Positions 20,817-32,638 of a DNA stretch of 64,000 bases are shown here, piece after piece. The notes under the pieces were generated by a model, which was not told the DNA's origin, ran no database searches, and saw only the letters and a program-made list of their open reading frames with translations. Origin of the DNA: Diphasiastrum complanatum (Eukaryota > Streptophyta > Lycopodiopsida > Lycopodiales > Lycopodiaceae); the NCBI GenBank assembly GCA_029204225.1, contig CM055102.1, positions 7,488,496-7,552,495 on the forward strand, read 5' to 3'. Both the position numbers and the translations under genes were made by a program. Each line of letters opens with the position of its first letter. The first letter of the stretch is position 1.

Positions 20817-21470
20817 TGTGAGAGATTTCAACTAGTTTAGTCTAGTTTAGTCACATTTTGATAAATTGTCAATAAGAGGCCAAAACTCATTTTAGAGTTA
20901 GAGATAAACTTTTTGAAGTTATATTAGTTTAAAATACATTCAATAAACACTTTTGGAAAGTGTGGAAAAGTTGGTAGTCGAGTTTGAGAGAGATTCAAAT
21001 TTGAACTTTGGGTACATTGAATCTAGACCCAAAATTAGTAGGGTTTACATTTTGGAGGGAAAGCCAAGTGGCCAAATAGGTTTGGAAACTCTATAAAAGG
21101 ATGTAACTCGTGGAGAGACACAATCTTCTCTCTTCTCTCTCTCATTTCATCATTATACATGGTTCTCTTTGGGTTCTACTACTCATTGGTGCACTATCTT
21201 GGTGTTATCATACAATCTTGTGTGTAGAATGCTCATTTATTGCTACTTTCGGTTCCACACGCGTGAAATATAGTAGGCTATTGTAATTGTACAGACAACA
21301 AACATATTTTATGTTTTGGTTCATGTTTGATCAATATCTCTTAGAGTTTGCATCTCATTTTGTATGTAGATGCTGATTTTTCTACATTGGCAGGATTGTT
21401 GGTTTGCTCCTTATTGTAACCAAAGATCAGGGACATGGATTGGATCTTAAATGATCTGAAATCCTTCACA
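20817..21470 (+). repeat. 3' LTR of copia E
   Basis: 654 bp, about 96% identical to 16167-16821 by eye, preceded by GAAGAGGGAG. It is followed by CGTGA, the right target duplication. Confidence 0.9.
21092..21099 (+). promoter_or_regulatory. TATA box of copia E 3' LTR
   Basis: TATAAAAG at the same LTR position as in the 5' LTR. Confidence 0.5.
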
Positions 21471-22237
21471 CGTGACAACCCACTCCTAATGTAGGTTAGG
21501 TCGAGTCAAGAGAGTTGGTCATGTCTATCCCATGATGATCACACCCTGCCACTGCACTGGAGAGCGGAATTGGAGAGCGCCCAATTTGAACTTCCCTAAA
21601 TGGAGAGGCAGTATCCTCATTGGAGATGAAGATCTTCAAGCCGAACGTCTTATACTATTTTCAGTAGAGAAGTCAGTGCCCATATCTGATTATAAATCTT
21701 CTCTAAAACCATGGAGCTATCACAGAGAGAATCAGTCTTATCAATCTCTAGTGGTGAGGATTTTGCAGGCACTCTCCGAGAATTATCTGTGGCATCGAGT
21801 TTCATTGAACCTATAGAGGAGCATGTCTTTAAACCAGGAGACATCTAAATTTTAGACGCCAGAAAGTAGAACAACAACCATATGTTTTTCGGAAATTCAA
21901 TACACCAAGGGCATAACTAGATGCATATAATATAAGACATACAAGAAGGAAATATATAAAGATCTATAAATTCAAGACCGTCCCTAAAATAGAAGCTTGA
22001 AGCACATTAGATAACTTGTAGGTGCTCGATCATGGTGCCGGTGAGCAACTTAAATGTCTATACAATTCACCTTATATGTAGATTTGATGCTATATGAGAC
22101 ATCTAGCTAGTTACTAATCAAAACAACACGTCAATACAAATACATCTCATCTACATTGTCTTTTACTATTATGCTATATATGTAAAGGCAGTTCTCACCT
22201 CCATCATTCATGAATATATATGCTAGTTACACAACAA

Positions 22238-22239
<2 letters not shown>
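21471..22239. other. Spacer between elements, with one short open frame
   Basis: No gene recognised. A 45-codon frame on the plus strand (21711-21848, MELSQRESVLSISSGEDFAG and ending HVFKPGDI) has a gene-like composition rich in Ser/Glu and may be an exon scrap or a fragment of another element. A 94-codon frame (21532-21816) overlaps it in another phase. The rest is A+T-rich with no repeats seen. Confidence 0.3.

Positions 22240-22297
<58 letters not shown>
22240..22297. repeat. (CT)n microsatellite
   Basis: 58 bp of CT. Confidence 0.95.
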
Positions 22298-22298
<1 letters not shown>

Positions 22299-22376
22299 TG
22301 CAAGGACATACTAAGTAGCAGAGAGACTTATACAAGTTAATAGAGTGCAACTCATGTCACAATGTATCAATAAGCT

Positions 22377-22380
<4 letters not shown>

Positions 22381-22454
<74 letters not shown>
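22381..22454. repeat. (CT)n microsatellite
   Basis: 74 bp of CT, just outside the left LTR of element T. Confidence 0.95.
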
Positions 22455-22457
<3 letters not shown>

Positions 22458-22484
22458 TAGCTCTACCAAGGTTTGGGTTTGTCG

Positions 22485-22811
22485 TGTCATCTTCGTAGTA
22501 TAGAGGTTCGTCATTGGGAGCGGCAACCTCGCCTTCATTTGCATAGTAAGAAGAGAGAGAGAAGTTCCAAGTAGCGAGAGGCTTGGGAGGCCCGAGCACC
22601 TTCCCCAAACTATTCGGTCACTACTTAGAGAGAGGAGGGAAGAGAGAGAGAGAATTCCTAGGCCAAAGCTATTCTATCCCAACGTAGGAAGAGAGAGGAG
22701 AGAGAGAGAAGAGTGAGAGAGATTAGAGAGAGAAGAGAGCTCACCAAGGATGGTTGGGGCTATGGGGGCTCGTGCGCCTACCCATAGCTATGCATGCACC
22801 AATCACCCTTG

Positions 22812-22880
<69 letters not shown>

Positions 22881-23025
22881 AGAGCTAAAAAGAAGAGAGC
22901 TTTATTGTGAAGAATGGAATATGTGTACAATGAAAAATGGCCTCCTTATATAGTTGAGGAGGGAGGGCCATCTTGGCTCTCATTGGCCTATTTACAATGG
23001 CATCCTAGCCCTTCAAACTAAATGA
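22485..23025 (-). repeat. 3' LTR of element T (shared part)
   Basis: It matches 26186-26708 with indels, including a (GA)n tract of different length and a ~40-bp segment (CTTTGGGGGCTCGAGCACCT) present only in the right copy. The LTR may extend further right than 23025, because the right copy ends there by truncation or divergence. Confidence 0.7.
22814..22874. repeat. (GA)n microsatellite within LTR
   Basis: About 60 bp GA ending in a G run. The equivalent tract in the other LTR is at 26538-26582. Confidence 0.95.
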
Positions 23026-23526
23026 ACTTCAATCTAATGGTTCATTAGAAAAAGGACCAAAGTTGAGAGATTCCCTTTTAACTTAGAACCTTATGAACTT
23101 GACTTTGGGCTTTTTAATTAATTTACTCTACTAAGGCCCAAAGTCCTTTTATTTAAGTTCTATTTATCCGTTTTGCGTGGTCACTGGGTAGGTCTTATAC
23201 ACGCAGGAAGCCGGTGCCCTCGCAGTTATTATTCTAACTATACAATCTAACTGTACTGTGGCGGGGCCCACTAGTTAAGACTTGGCCAACAATATTTTAA
23301 GTGGTGGGACCCACTTGTTTATTATTGTGCAGGACAGGGTCCACGACCCAAAGTAGTGTCGGTCCCTCGGCACTAGGCTGCAACTGTCGTGAAGGGGCGT
23401 TGTTGTCGGTTCTTTTATTGTTGGGACATGAGTGCTTCAGGAAAAGCGTGGGTAGAATTCGCTTACATAAAACCTGAGGCTTTATTGGATGATGGCGATC
23501 AGCAAGAACTTGGACTTGCCAGATTT
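23026..23526 (-). other. Noncoding segment between gag and 3' LTR of element T
   Basis: No reading frame of interest. It may be the rest of the LTR or a 3' untranslated part. Confidence 0.4.
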
Positions 23527-25205
23527 TCAATAATAACCATAAGGGTCTGGTGGCCATTCCGGGTAACCTTGTTCATTGACAATTGGGTAGTCAAGGCATT
23601 CCATCGGAGGATCCCAAGATAAATCTTGCTGATATAATGGATCCTTGTAGATCGGCGCAACTGGTCCCAATTTCATAGATTTCCCCAATTCGTAATGTGG
23701 ATATGAAGTGCTTGCTTGATGCTCTTGTATGTCCAGGTATTCGAAGTATGCCATAACCTGACGACTTTCCTCAGCAGTCAATATCATAGATTGAGCACAA
23801 GGCTTTGTCATTGTAGGCACTGGTGCATGTTGTACTGGAGGCCTATTTGGGCTTGGATTCCCTGGATTTGACCTTTGAAGAATGGATATACCCCGAATTG
23901 GCGTTGATTTGGAGGTCTGTTGAATTGTGGAACAATTAGACTTTGGTTGAATCTTGCTCGTTGAGGGGCAATCATCAACTTTGGTCTTCTCTTGGTCATT
24001 GCACTTCCCTGTTAAAGGATGTCTGATTCCACTTTCTCTTGGATCTTGTGTTGAATTGAGTTCTCGTCGCTCCATTGACCCCCTTTGTAATTCATCACTA
24101 AGAATTCTTTGCATTGATTGCGCCAAGAGGCTTGGTAAAATCCGCTGAATTTCGTCGGTTGCAAATTTCTTGACTTCCTCAGTTACCATTGGCGTGATGG
24201 ATTCTACCATCTCTATCTTCTGTGATGGTTTTACTTGTTTGCCCGAGGGTATCTTTGCGTACTTTGGGACTTTTGCCAGATTGTCGTCTTTCTCACTCGT
24301 TTCAAAACCCGGTGGCACTAAGATTTTTCTTTTATAGTGCATATGAGGTGGAAGGGTCACCACAGGTGCATGTCGGTCTACATATGCCAAATGCCTCCTG
24401 GCTATTTGTGAATTTTTCAGTGGGCAATCTCGGCATGGATGATTAACTCCACATTGTGTACATGAGGGATCAAATGTTGACGGATCCCCTCAATGTGGAC
24501 ATTCATCACTGTGGTGTTTTCCTCTGCATCCATAGCACCTAACTAAGTGTAGTATGCCATCGCCTCTAAGTTGATAGCCATACACTGGTAACAGATTTCC
24601 CTTAGAATCTTCCACAAAATAGACTGGTAGGCTGTTATGGTCCTCCATTGAGTTCGGTGACATGCAAGAGGATATAACCAAAACTTCTACCTTGCCCCTA
24701 GTTGTTGAAGAAGCTTTTGATTTAAGTGATCAATCTGACATCCATCCTTTTGTTGAGCTCTTTGTCGGCTTGGTTCTGCTTCTGACCGTTGAATCGCGCA
24801 AGGTTCTTGGTCTTCCACTGCACTTGATCTGCTTGACTTTGCTGCACTTTGTTGTCTCCCACAGGTTTCCATTCTTGTTGGATTATCGTTCGTTGTTGAT
24901 CTTTATTCTTCTGATTTCCCATTTGATGATTCATCAGAGCGATAGGAAAAATCTCTCATCCTTTATGAGATTTCCATCATGGCAGCATCTTTACAGAGTT
25001 GTACAGGTTGCGCATAGGATGCTAATTCTGCCATATCAGATCTGATTCTTTTGGGCAGTCCAACATAGTATTTTGCCATGACGATCCGTTCAGGAATCGG
25101 TGGATTACAATCCTTCACTAATTGGATGATTCGATAGGTGTAGTCTCGAATTGTTTCATTATGGAACTTTTTTAGTTTAGGTAATCCTACATTGGTGGTC
25201 TCCAT
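23527..25205 (-). pseudogene. Element T gag-like protein, broken
   Basis: Three minus-strand pieces. 25205-24963 has a retrotransposon gag core (LKKFHNETIRDYTYRIIQLV, then GLPKRIRSDMAEL). 24934-24687 is a Gln/Lys-rich part in two frames. 24681-23527 begins with a stretch ending CYGCRGKHHSDECPH, then after a stop CTQCGVNHPCRDC: two Cys/His clusters resembling zinc knuckles (C-x2-C-x4-H-x4-C and a variant). It continues into a 287-residue frame (24390-23527) rich in Pro, Gln, Lys and Ser, ending GYPEWPPDPYGYY. No protease box follows before the LTR. The role would be RNA binding and particle assembly. Confidence 0.6.
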
Positions 25206-26052
25206 AGCTCAGCACCAGAATGTTGCAAAGTAGCCGGTTGGTGAATTGCTTCAAGGTTCACTCAATGACGTTGGTGTTCCAAATTTGTTTATTTATTTTA
25301 TTATATTATTATTATTATTATTATTTTGAGATGGAGAGAAAAAAGATGAAAAAAGAGTAAGTAAAAGGATCGATTACTAAGGATTGAAAAGTAAAATAGA
25401 AATGAATTGAACAGATGAGAGAGCGGATGAAAGATTGAATGGAGATGGACAAAAAAATAAAAATGAAGGATGGATAGTAACTGATATGGAAATCACTCAC
25501 CAAGGAGACTTGTGCTAAAATTAATATTTTTGGTTTTTATTTTTTTTATTTTTTTATTTTTACAATCTTTTTTATTTTTTTTAACTTTTTAATTTTTTTT
25601 TAAGGTTTTTTTTTTACGGTCTTTTTCTTTTTTTTGTGAGAATAGAACCGTCAAAGTCGTGGGAGGACGCTATCTAAAAGATAGAGAAGGCTCACCACGC
25701 TGAGGTTTTTCTTCCAATTTTTAGTTTTTATTTTTTAAAGGGAACAGAATCGTCGCAGTCGTGGGAGGAGGCTACCTGAAAGATAGAGTCACTCACCAAC
25801 GAGACTTAGATTCTTTTCCTTTTTTTTTTTTTAACGAACGTTGCAGTCATGAGAGGAGGCTATCTGAAAGATAGAGTCACTCACCAGCGAGGCTTAGGTT
25901 CTTTTTCAATGTTTTTAGTTTTTATTTTATTTTTTTTGTACAAGCAAAAAAAAATCACAAAAAACGGCAAAATCTCAAAAAAATGGCAAAACTAACACGA
26001 AATCACACTAATCTAACCCCAAAATTTTCGATTTTTTTTGTGTGAAAAAAGA

Positions 26053-26136
<84 letters not shown>

Positions 26137-26161
26137 ATGCGGCGAAGCGTGTGTGTGGCGC
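25206..26161 (-). other. Leader of element T with tandem repeats and homopolymer T
   Basis: 950 bp between the primer site and gag. It contains three diverged ~100-bp units (25646-25710, 25749-25812, 25838-25905; core GTGGGAGGAGGCTA(T/C)CTGAAA and GATAGAGTCACTCACCA), with a partial unit at about 25489. T-rich runs and a 77-bp GA tract complete it. No gene. Confidence 0.65.
26058..26134. repeat. (GA)n microsatellite in leader
   Basis: 77 bp of GA close to the primer-binding site. Confidence 0.95.
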
Positions 26162-26179
26162 TCCCCGGCAACGGCGCCA
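26162..26179 (-). other. Primer-binding site of element T (tRNA-Asp)
   Basis: The minus strand reads TGGCGCCGTTGCCGGGGA, complementary to the 3' end of plant tRNA-Asp (CCCCGGCAACGGCGCCA). It is separated from the LTR by about 6 bases. Confidence 0.85.
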
Positions 26180-26185
26180 CTATTG

Positions 26186-26535
26186 TGTCGTCTTCGTAGT
26201 ATAGAGGTTCATTGCTGGGAGTGGCAACCTCGCCTTCACCTGCATAGCAAGAAGAGAGAGAAGTTCAAAGTAGCGAGAGGCTTGGGAGGCCCGAGCACCT
26301 TCCCCAAACTATTCGGTCGCTACTTAGAGAGCGGAGAGAAGAGAGAGAGGAAATTCCTAGTTTGAGAAAGGCTTTGGGGGCTCGAGCACCTACCCAAAGC
26401 TATTCTATCCCAACGTAGGAAGAGAGAGAGAGAGAAAAGAGAGAGAGATTAGAGAGAGAAGAGAACTCACCAAGGATGGTTGAGGCTTCGGGGGCTCGTG
26501 CGCCTACCCATAGCTATGCATGCACCAATCACCCT

Positions 26536-26585
<50 letters not shown>

Positions 26586-26708
26586 TATTGTGAAGAATGG
26601 AATATGTGTACAATGAAAAATGGCCTCCTTATATTGTTGAGGAGGGTGGGCCATCTTGGCTCTCATTGGCCTATTTACAATGACATCCTAGCCTTTCAAA
26701 CTAAATGG
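26186..26708 (-). repeat. 5' LTR of element T
   Basis: Partner of 22485-23025. Internally it has three diverged ~40-bp units (about 26278, 26360 and 26482; core GGCTT-GGGGGCTCG-GC-CCTACCCA-AGCTAT). The homology with the left copy stops near 26708. Confidence 0.75.
26538..26582. repeat. (GA)n microsatellite within LTR
   Basis: 45 bp of GA. Confidence 0.95.
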
Positions 26709-26757
26709 AGATCAATCACAAGTTTGGGGTGTCCCAAACGTGTGAAATTAACACATA

Positions 26758-27236
26758 CCAAGGTCACTAGCCACATAGCCATCCGCTATCCCTTGACACT
26801 GAAAGGCTTGTACTAGGGAGGCAAATATGGACACTCCGAGCTTATAAGGGGGCATTTCACAACTTTATGATATGTTTATAAGATATCAAGGGAGATGAAT
26901 GTACACTTTGGTGCCTTCACATAACATTTTGTTTGGCTTAATCTAAAGTCTCTGATAACTTGCAAATGATGATACATTGACGATTATGTAGCTTGATAAT
27001 GATCCAAGGTCATTAGCCACACAACCGTCCACAATTCCTTGACACCGAAAGTCTTGTACCGGGGGGCAGACATGAACACTTCGAGCTTATAAGGGGGCAT
27101 TTCACAACTTTATAATATGTTTATAAGATATCAAGGGAGATGAATGTGCACTTTGGTGCCTTCACATAACATTTTGTTTGGCTTTAAGTTAGTCTAAAGT
27201 CTCTGATAACCTGCAAATGGTAATACAACCTTAAAA
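26758..27236. repeat. Tandem duplication, unit about 246 bp
   Basis: 26758-27003 and 27004-27236 align throughout, e.g. GAGCTTATAAGGGGGCATTT then CACAACTTTAT and GATATCAAGGGAGATGAATG. They differ by scattered substitutions. No coding content. Confidence 0.85.
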
Positions 27237-28189
27237 TGATCCAATATCTGAACATTTAGAGATTCAAGCCAAAGTTATCTAAAACCACAAATACCAATCA
27301 AAACAACAACATAAAACACACATATATACAACTTGGTTAACACATTTTTTTGTCAATTTGCATAGCATATATATAATGGGCCTATATTGTTTCTCATATT
27401 CTATCAACATCAAATTATGAAAAAAAGTTACTTCATTTTTTTGCCATTTCAAAATTTTAGAAATAATGGAAACTTAAAAATTGACAACAATCTATAACAT
27501 TAGGTAATGCGTCGTGTAGAAGAACGATCCTTATAATATCATCACTTTGTTTTGTTGGGGAGAACTTCCGCTGCGTCATCAAACACAGCCCCAACATTTT
27601 GAAGGGTGGATATGTAATTTTTTTTTCTCGAATGCATTTGTTGGGAGCTCATGCTTTTTCTTTGTACAATACTTGATGCAAGAAGTACCTTCAAAGGTTT
27701 TTCTAAATCTTGTTTATGTGATGCAGAAGAGACATTGGTAGGCCAAAAACATTTTCCTATTTTGTTTTTTCATAGTTGGGTCCCTTCACAAGTGAAGAGT
27801 GAAGTTTCTTCAAAGTGAAGAAACAGTTCAAAAACTAGAAAAGTCCCTATTTTTGGGTCCTTTGCCCGTTTTGACCCAAACGAAAGGCTATAACCTCCAA
27901 ATGAAGGGCACCCGAACTGTACCTGCAAGTACGGTACAACAAAATAAGTGGTTGCAACGGAGAAAGTGTTCAGAGTATGCCAGAAGTTGTTTCACCATTC
28001 CACTGGGCACGTTGGTGGGAGTTGACGACTGAGTGCATTTCGGAAGGCGACGCCGATTTGGCTTTCAAATTGGTGAAAAAGCGGCGAGTGGCCTGGTAAG
28101 AAAAAAAGTGCAGGTCATTCTTTTCAACTTCTGACATCATTGTTGGCCTCGACATACTGTTCTTAGCCTAAGGCATAAGTTTCAAGCAG
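27237..28189. other. A+T-rich spacer and probable leader of the deleted copia A relative
   Basis: No gene seen. The part from about 27780 on may be the leader of the element whose gag starts at 28197. Its 5' LTR and primer site were not found, so the element is probably truncated at its left. Confidence 0.4.
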
Positions 28190-28196
28190 TTTTGCG

Positions 28197-28744
28197 ATGG
28201 CAAACATGGGAGAGTCCATTTTGAGTGAAAGTAGCAAATTGGACGGGATTTCCAACTATGCAGTGTGGAAATTCAAAATGAAAAACATGCTGATGGAGAA
28301 AGATGTGTGGGAAGTCGTCACTTTGTCGATGAGGGTGAGATTGAAGACTCTAGCATCTTCATATTTGCATTGTCATCTAATCAAGATGATCAAGCATGGT
28401 ATATTGACTCAGGAGCCACAAGACACATGACAGGTAACAAGAATTGGTTCAGTAGTTTAAAGGTGTTGGATAATGGAACATCTGTTTCACAAGCAAATGG
28501 TGAGGTGTGCATGATCAAGGGGATAGGCACAGTTTCAATCCAACTGCCTGATGGCAAAAGTAGGATGATCAGGGAGGTACTTTACGTACCAGGTTTGAAG
28601 AAAAATCTACTTTCTGTTGAGTCATGAAATTCATGTTGTTCATTGTAGCACAAAAGAACAACTAGCTGATATCTTCACTAAGCCACTTATTGGAGAAAAG
28701 TTTGATAAGTTTAGATCAAAGCTTTCTGTACTTAAAGTTTGTTG
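28197..28744 (+). pseudogene. Fused gag N-terminus, protease and RNase H C-terminus
   Basis: 28197-28320 encodes the gag start (SSKLDGISNYAVWKFKMKNM, LMEKDVWEVV). A deletion then jumps, with a change of frame, to the text before the protease (EGEIEDSSIFIFALSSNQDD) and the protease itself (WYIDSGATRHMTGN, active-site DSGA intact; YVPGLKKNLLS near 28605). A second deletion jumps to the RNase H tail (HVVHCSTKEQLADIFTKPL, ending KVC stop at about 28744). The short first junction lacks the zinc knuckle. It could at most encode a truncated protein. Confidence 0.8.
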
Positions 28745-28799
28745 ACTTTAAAGCTATGTATATGACTGTATAAAAAGTGACTCTACTTTAAGGGAGAGA

Positions 28800-29075
28800 G
28801 TTAGAATTAAAGTTAGAATCACTGTGTTACTGTACTGTGGGTCCTATCAGTGAATAAGGATCAGTTGGCCTCGCCACAAGGCAAGTCGACGGGACACGCA
28901 TCCCGCCAACGACAACCTGGGTCATGCATGGGTCGTCTGAGTGAACAACTATATGTACAGTGTAATTTCATTTTGAGAAATACAGTTGCTATGTGAGCTT
29001 GCTGAGGAGAGTGATTTTCTGTCTGTGTTACTGTGTAGCATGATCTGTGTTCCTGTGCAAAGCAAATTCAGAGTG
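28800..29075 (+). repeat. 3' LTR of the copia A relative
   Basis: About 275 bp, inverted match to 5939-6211. Starts GTTAGAATTAAAG after the purine tract; its right end is approximate. Confidence 0.7.

Positions 29076-30943
<1,868 letters not shown>

Positions 30944-30981
<38 letters not shown>
30944..30981. repeat. (CT)n microsatellite
   Basis: 38 bp of CT abutting the left arm of the hairpin. Confidence 0.95.
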
Positions 30982-30984
<3 letters not shown>

Positions 30985-31311
30985 TGAAGCCTTTGGATCA
31001 TCTTTTTTTATTTTCTTGCTTGGATCATTAGAAATTGTCAAGTAGAAGCTAGAATTGGATGCTAGTCTTGATATAGATCAAGATCCCAAGCTACCAATCA
31101 CTCTTATTGATCATTTGTGGATCAAATTAAGTGCTTTTCTCTGAAATATATATAAAAGGACTTAATTTGATCCACAAATGATCAATAAGAGTGATTCGTA
31201 GCTTGGGATCTTGATCTATATCAAGACTAGCATCCAATTCTAGCTTCTACTTGACAATTTCTATTGATCCAAGCAAGAACAATAAAAAAAGATGATCCAA
31301 AGGCTTCACAC
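30981..31311. repeat. Near-perfect inverted repeat (hairpin), arms about 152 bp
   Basis: Left arm 30981-31132 and right arm 31160-31311 are reverse complements with only a few mismatches (for example CTACCAATCACTC against GAGTGATTCGTAG), separated by a 27-bp spacer. The right arm runs directly into the LTR of the minus-strand copia fragment, so the left arm is an inverted copy of part of that LTR. Transcribed, it would give a double-stranded RNA of about 150 bp. Confidence 0.9.
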
Positions 31312-31802
31312 GTGTGAAGTACAGCAGATTAGGCCTGTTAATAGAGAATATGTTTACTAAGAAAATACAAAGCATTCATTCACAAAGAATTAGATTAAGA
31401 GAGTGAAAACACAATGATGGCTCCCAAGTCAATGCATCTCAAGATTAACCTCACAATGGATCCATCATGGATCAAGTACACAATCATCATAATATCTCTC
31501 TAGGCGGCTTCCAGCACGTGTGGGACAACTCATTGTACTCATCCATATCCACTTTGGATAAGATCTATCTAATTTGCCACATCATCCATTGGTGGTTTGT
31601 GTTGACCTTCTAGATTTCTACAATCTAGGAGATAACTCCTAAAATTTAGGAGATTTGACATTTGACTCAAATAAAATCTAACTACAATGGATTCGAATAT
31701 TACAAGTGTTATTTCACACGTGTGGACATGTCCTCACACGTGTGGATCCACATAGATGTCAAACAAATTGCTAAAACTATATGAAAATTGCTAAATCTAA
31801 CA
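31312..31802 (-). repeat. LTR part of minus-strand copia G
   Basis: The minus strand begins TGTTAGATTTAGC directly after a purine tract (AAAAATTGAGGAG, 31803-31815) that ends the coding part. It contains CACACGTGTGG palindromes like other LTRs here. It probably includes the right hairpin arm, so its left limit is unknown. Confidence 0.6.
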
Positions 31803-31907
31803 CTCCTCAATTTTTACATCGATACATCTATGGTACATCTATCTACAACTCCTAAGGCTGATCTTAACTTGATAAATGAAGCCTTTGGAAAGGCTTTAGT
31901 GAGTAGA

Positions 31908-32282
31908 TCAACAAGGCAATCTGAAGAAGATACATTCTTGTAGCTTGATCTCCTTTGCTTGAACCTTTTCCCTCACAAAGTGGTGAGCAATCTCTATGTG
32001 CTTGCTCCTTGCATGGAATGTGGGATTGGTTGCTAATGCTTGGCTTGATTGGTTGTCACAATATATGATTGGCTGCTCCTTGGCCTCCATGACTTGTAAC
32101 TCCACCAAAAGCCTCTTCAACCACAAAATCTCCTTGGTTGTTGATGTTAATGCCTTGTATTCTGACTCGGTTGAAGATAGAGAAATTGTGTCTTGCTTTT
32201 TGGAAAGCCAAGACACTATGCCATTGCAAAGAAAGGTAACAAAAGCACTTGTGGACCTCCTATCCACCTTATCACCTACACA
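31908..32282 (-). pseudogene. Copia G RNase H fragment
   Basis: The minus strand reads GDKVDRRSTSAFVTFLCNGI, SWLSKKQDTISLSSTESEYKA, CDNQSSQALATNPTFHARSK and HIEIAHHFVREKVQAKEIKLQ, the RNase H end of a copia pol closely similar to element F. The stop follows CIFFRLPC instead of the usual ADIFTKPL, a frameshift. It starts abruptly at about 32282 where an oppositely oriented pol fragment begins. Confidence 0.8.
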
Positions 32283-32621
32283 AAGAGTGGCAAAGGGCAA
32301 TGGAAGAGGAGATAGAATCCATCCACAGGCATGATACATGGGAGTTGGTTGATCTATCACTTGGAAAGAAACCCATTGACAACAAATGGGTGTTTAGAAC
32401 AAAGTTTCATGCGGATGACACAATAGCAAAGCATAAGGCACGCATAGTAGTGAAGGGTTATGAGCAAAGCAAAGGAATTGACTATGAAGAGACATTTGCT
32501 CCAGTGGCTAAGTGGACTACGCTACGTCTTATCATTGCCCTAGCATCTCTTTTTGGGTGGAAGATCCATCAATGGATGTGAAGTCCGCATTTTTGAATGG
32601 TGACTTAGAGGAAGAAGTAGC
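32283..32621 (+). pseudogene. Plus-strand copia RT fragment joined head-to-head with RNase H
   Basis: The frame from 32249 carries the RT N-terminus: EWQRAMEEEIESIHRHDTWE, WVFRTKFHADDTIAKHKARI, GIDYEETFAPVAKWTTLR, then WKIHQWM stop. Deleted bases within the HQMDV motif cause the stop; the following text (KSAFLNGDLEEEV) is readable in another frame. It ends at about 32621, where element H begins. It shares the KWVF/KGYEQSKGIDYEETFAPV wording with copia A, so it is probably from that family. Confidence 0.8.
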
Positions 32622-32638
32622 CTACTCAACCTATTCGG

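Larger units (their letters stand above)
16167..21470 (+). mobile_element. Copia E: complete-ended copia element with scrambled pol
   Basis: 5.3 kb, bounded by two ~655-bp LTRs (TGTGAGAGATTTC...CTTCACA) with an intervening primer site, leader, intact gag-protease frame, two non-canonical frames and a purine tract (GAAGAGGGAG, 20807-20816). The LTR pair differs at roughly 25 positions (about 4%), so it is clearly older than element F. It is a close relative of copia I (57.6-58.3 kb) and in gag of F. Confidence 0.9.
22485..26708 (-). mobile_element. Element T: gag-only LTR retrotransposon with tRNA-Asp primer site
   Basis: Direct repeats at 22485-23025 and 26186-26708 (shared start TGTC(A/G)TCTTCGTAGTATAGAGG) flank a minus-strand gag-like coding region and a long low-complexity leader. 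A perfect tRNA-Asp primer site sits next to the right repeat, setting 5' at the right. There is no protease, RT, RNase H or integrase motif, so the element would need help from a full relative. A Ty3/gypsy origin is suggested by the tRNA-Asp primer, but without pol this stays an inference. Confidence 0.7.
28190..29075 (+). mobile_element. Internally deleted relative of copia A
   Basis: Gag N-terminus, protease and the last ~40 codons of RNase H are fused by large deletions, followed by a purine tract (AAGGGAGAGA) and one LTR matching that of copia A. About 4 kb of coding sequence is missing compared with a full copia element. Confidence 0.8.

Noticed and set aside
21711-21848. 45-codon frame as a viral or host gene
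   Set aside because: Too short and without a recognised domain; recorded only within the spacer entry.
22311-22608. Arg-Glu repeat frames on the minus strand
   Set aside because: They are translations of (CT)n microsatellites; the same holds for frames at 22750-22953, 26520-26816 and 30360-30641.
27799-28032. 77-codon frame before the deleted copia A relative
   Set aside because: No motif, and it lies where a leader is expected.
30981-31311. Hairpin read as a microRNA precursor or a terminator
   Set aside because: Arms of ~150 bp that are part of an LTR fit an inverted duplication of repeat DNA better than a miRNA gene.
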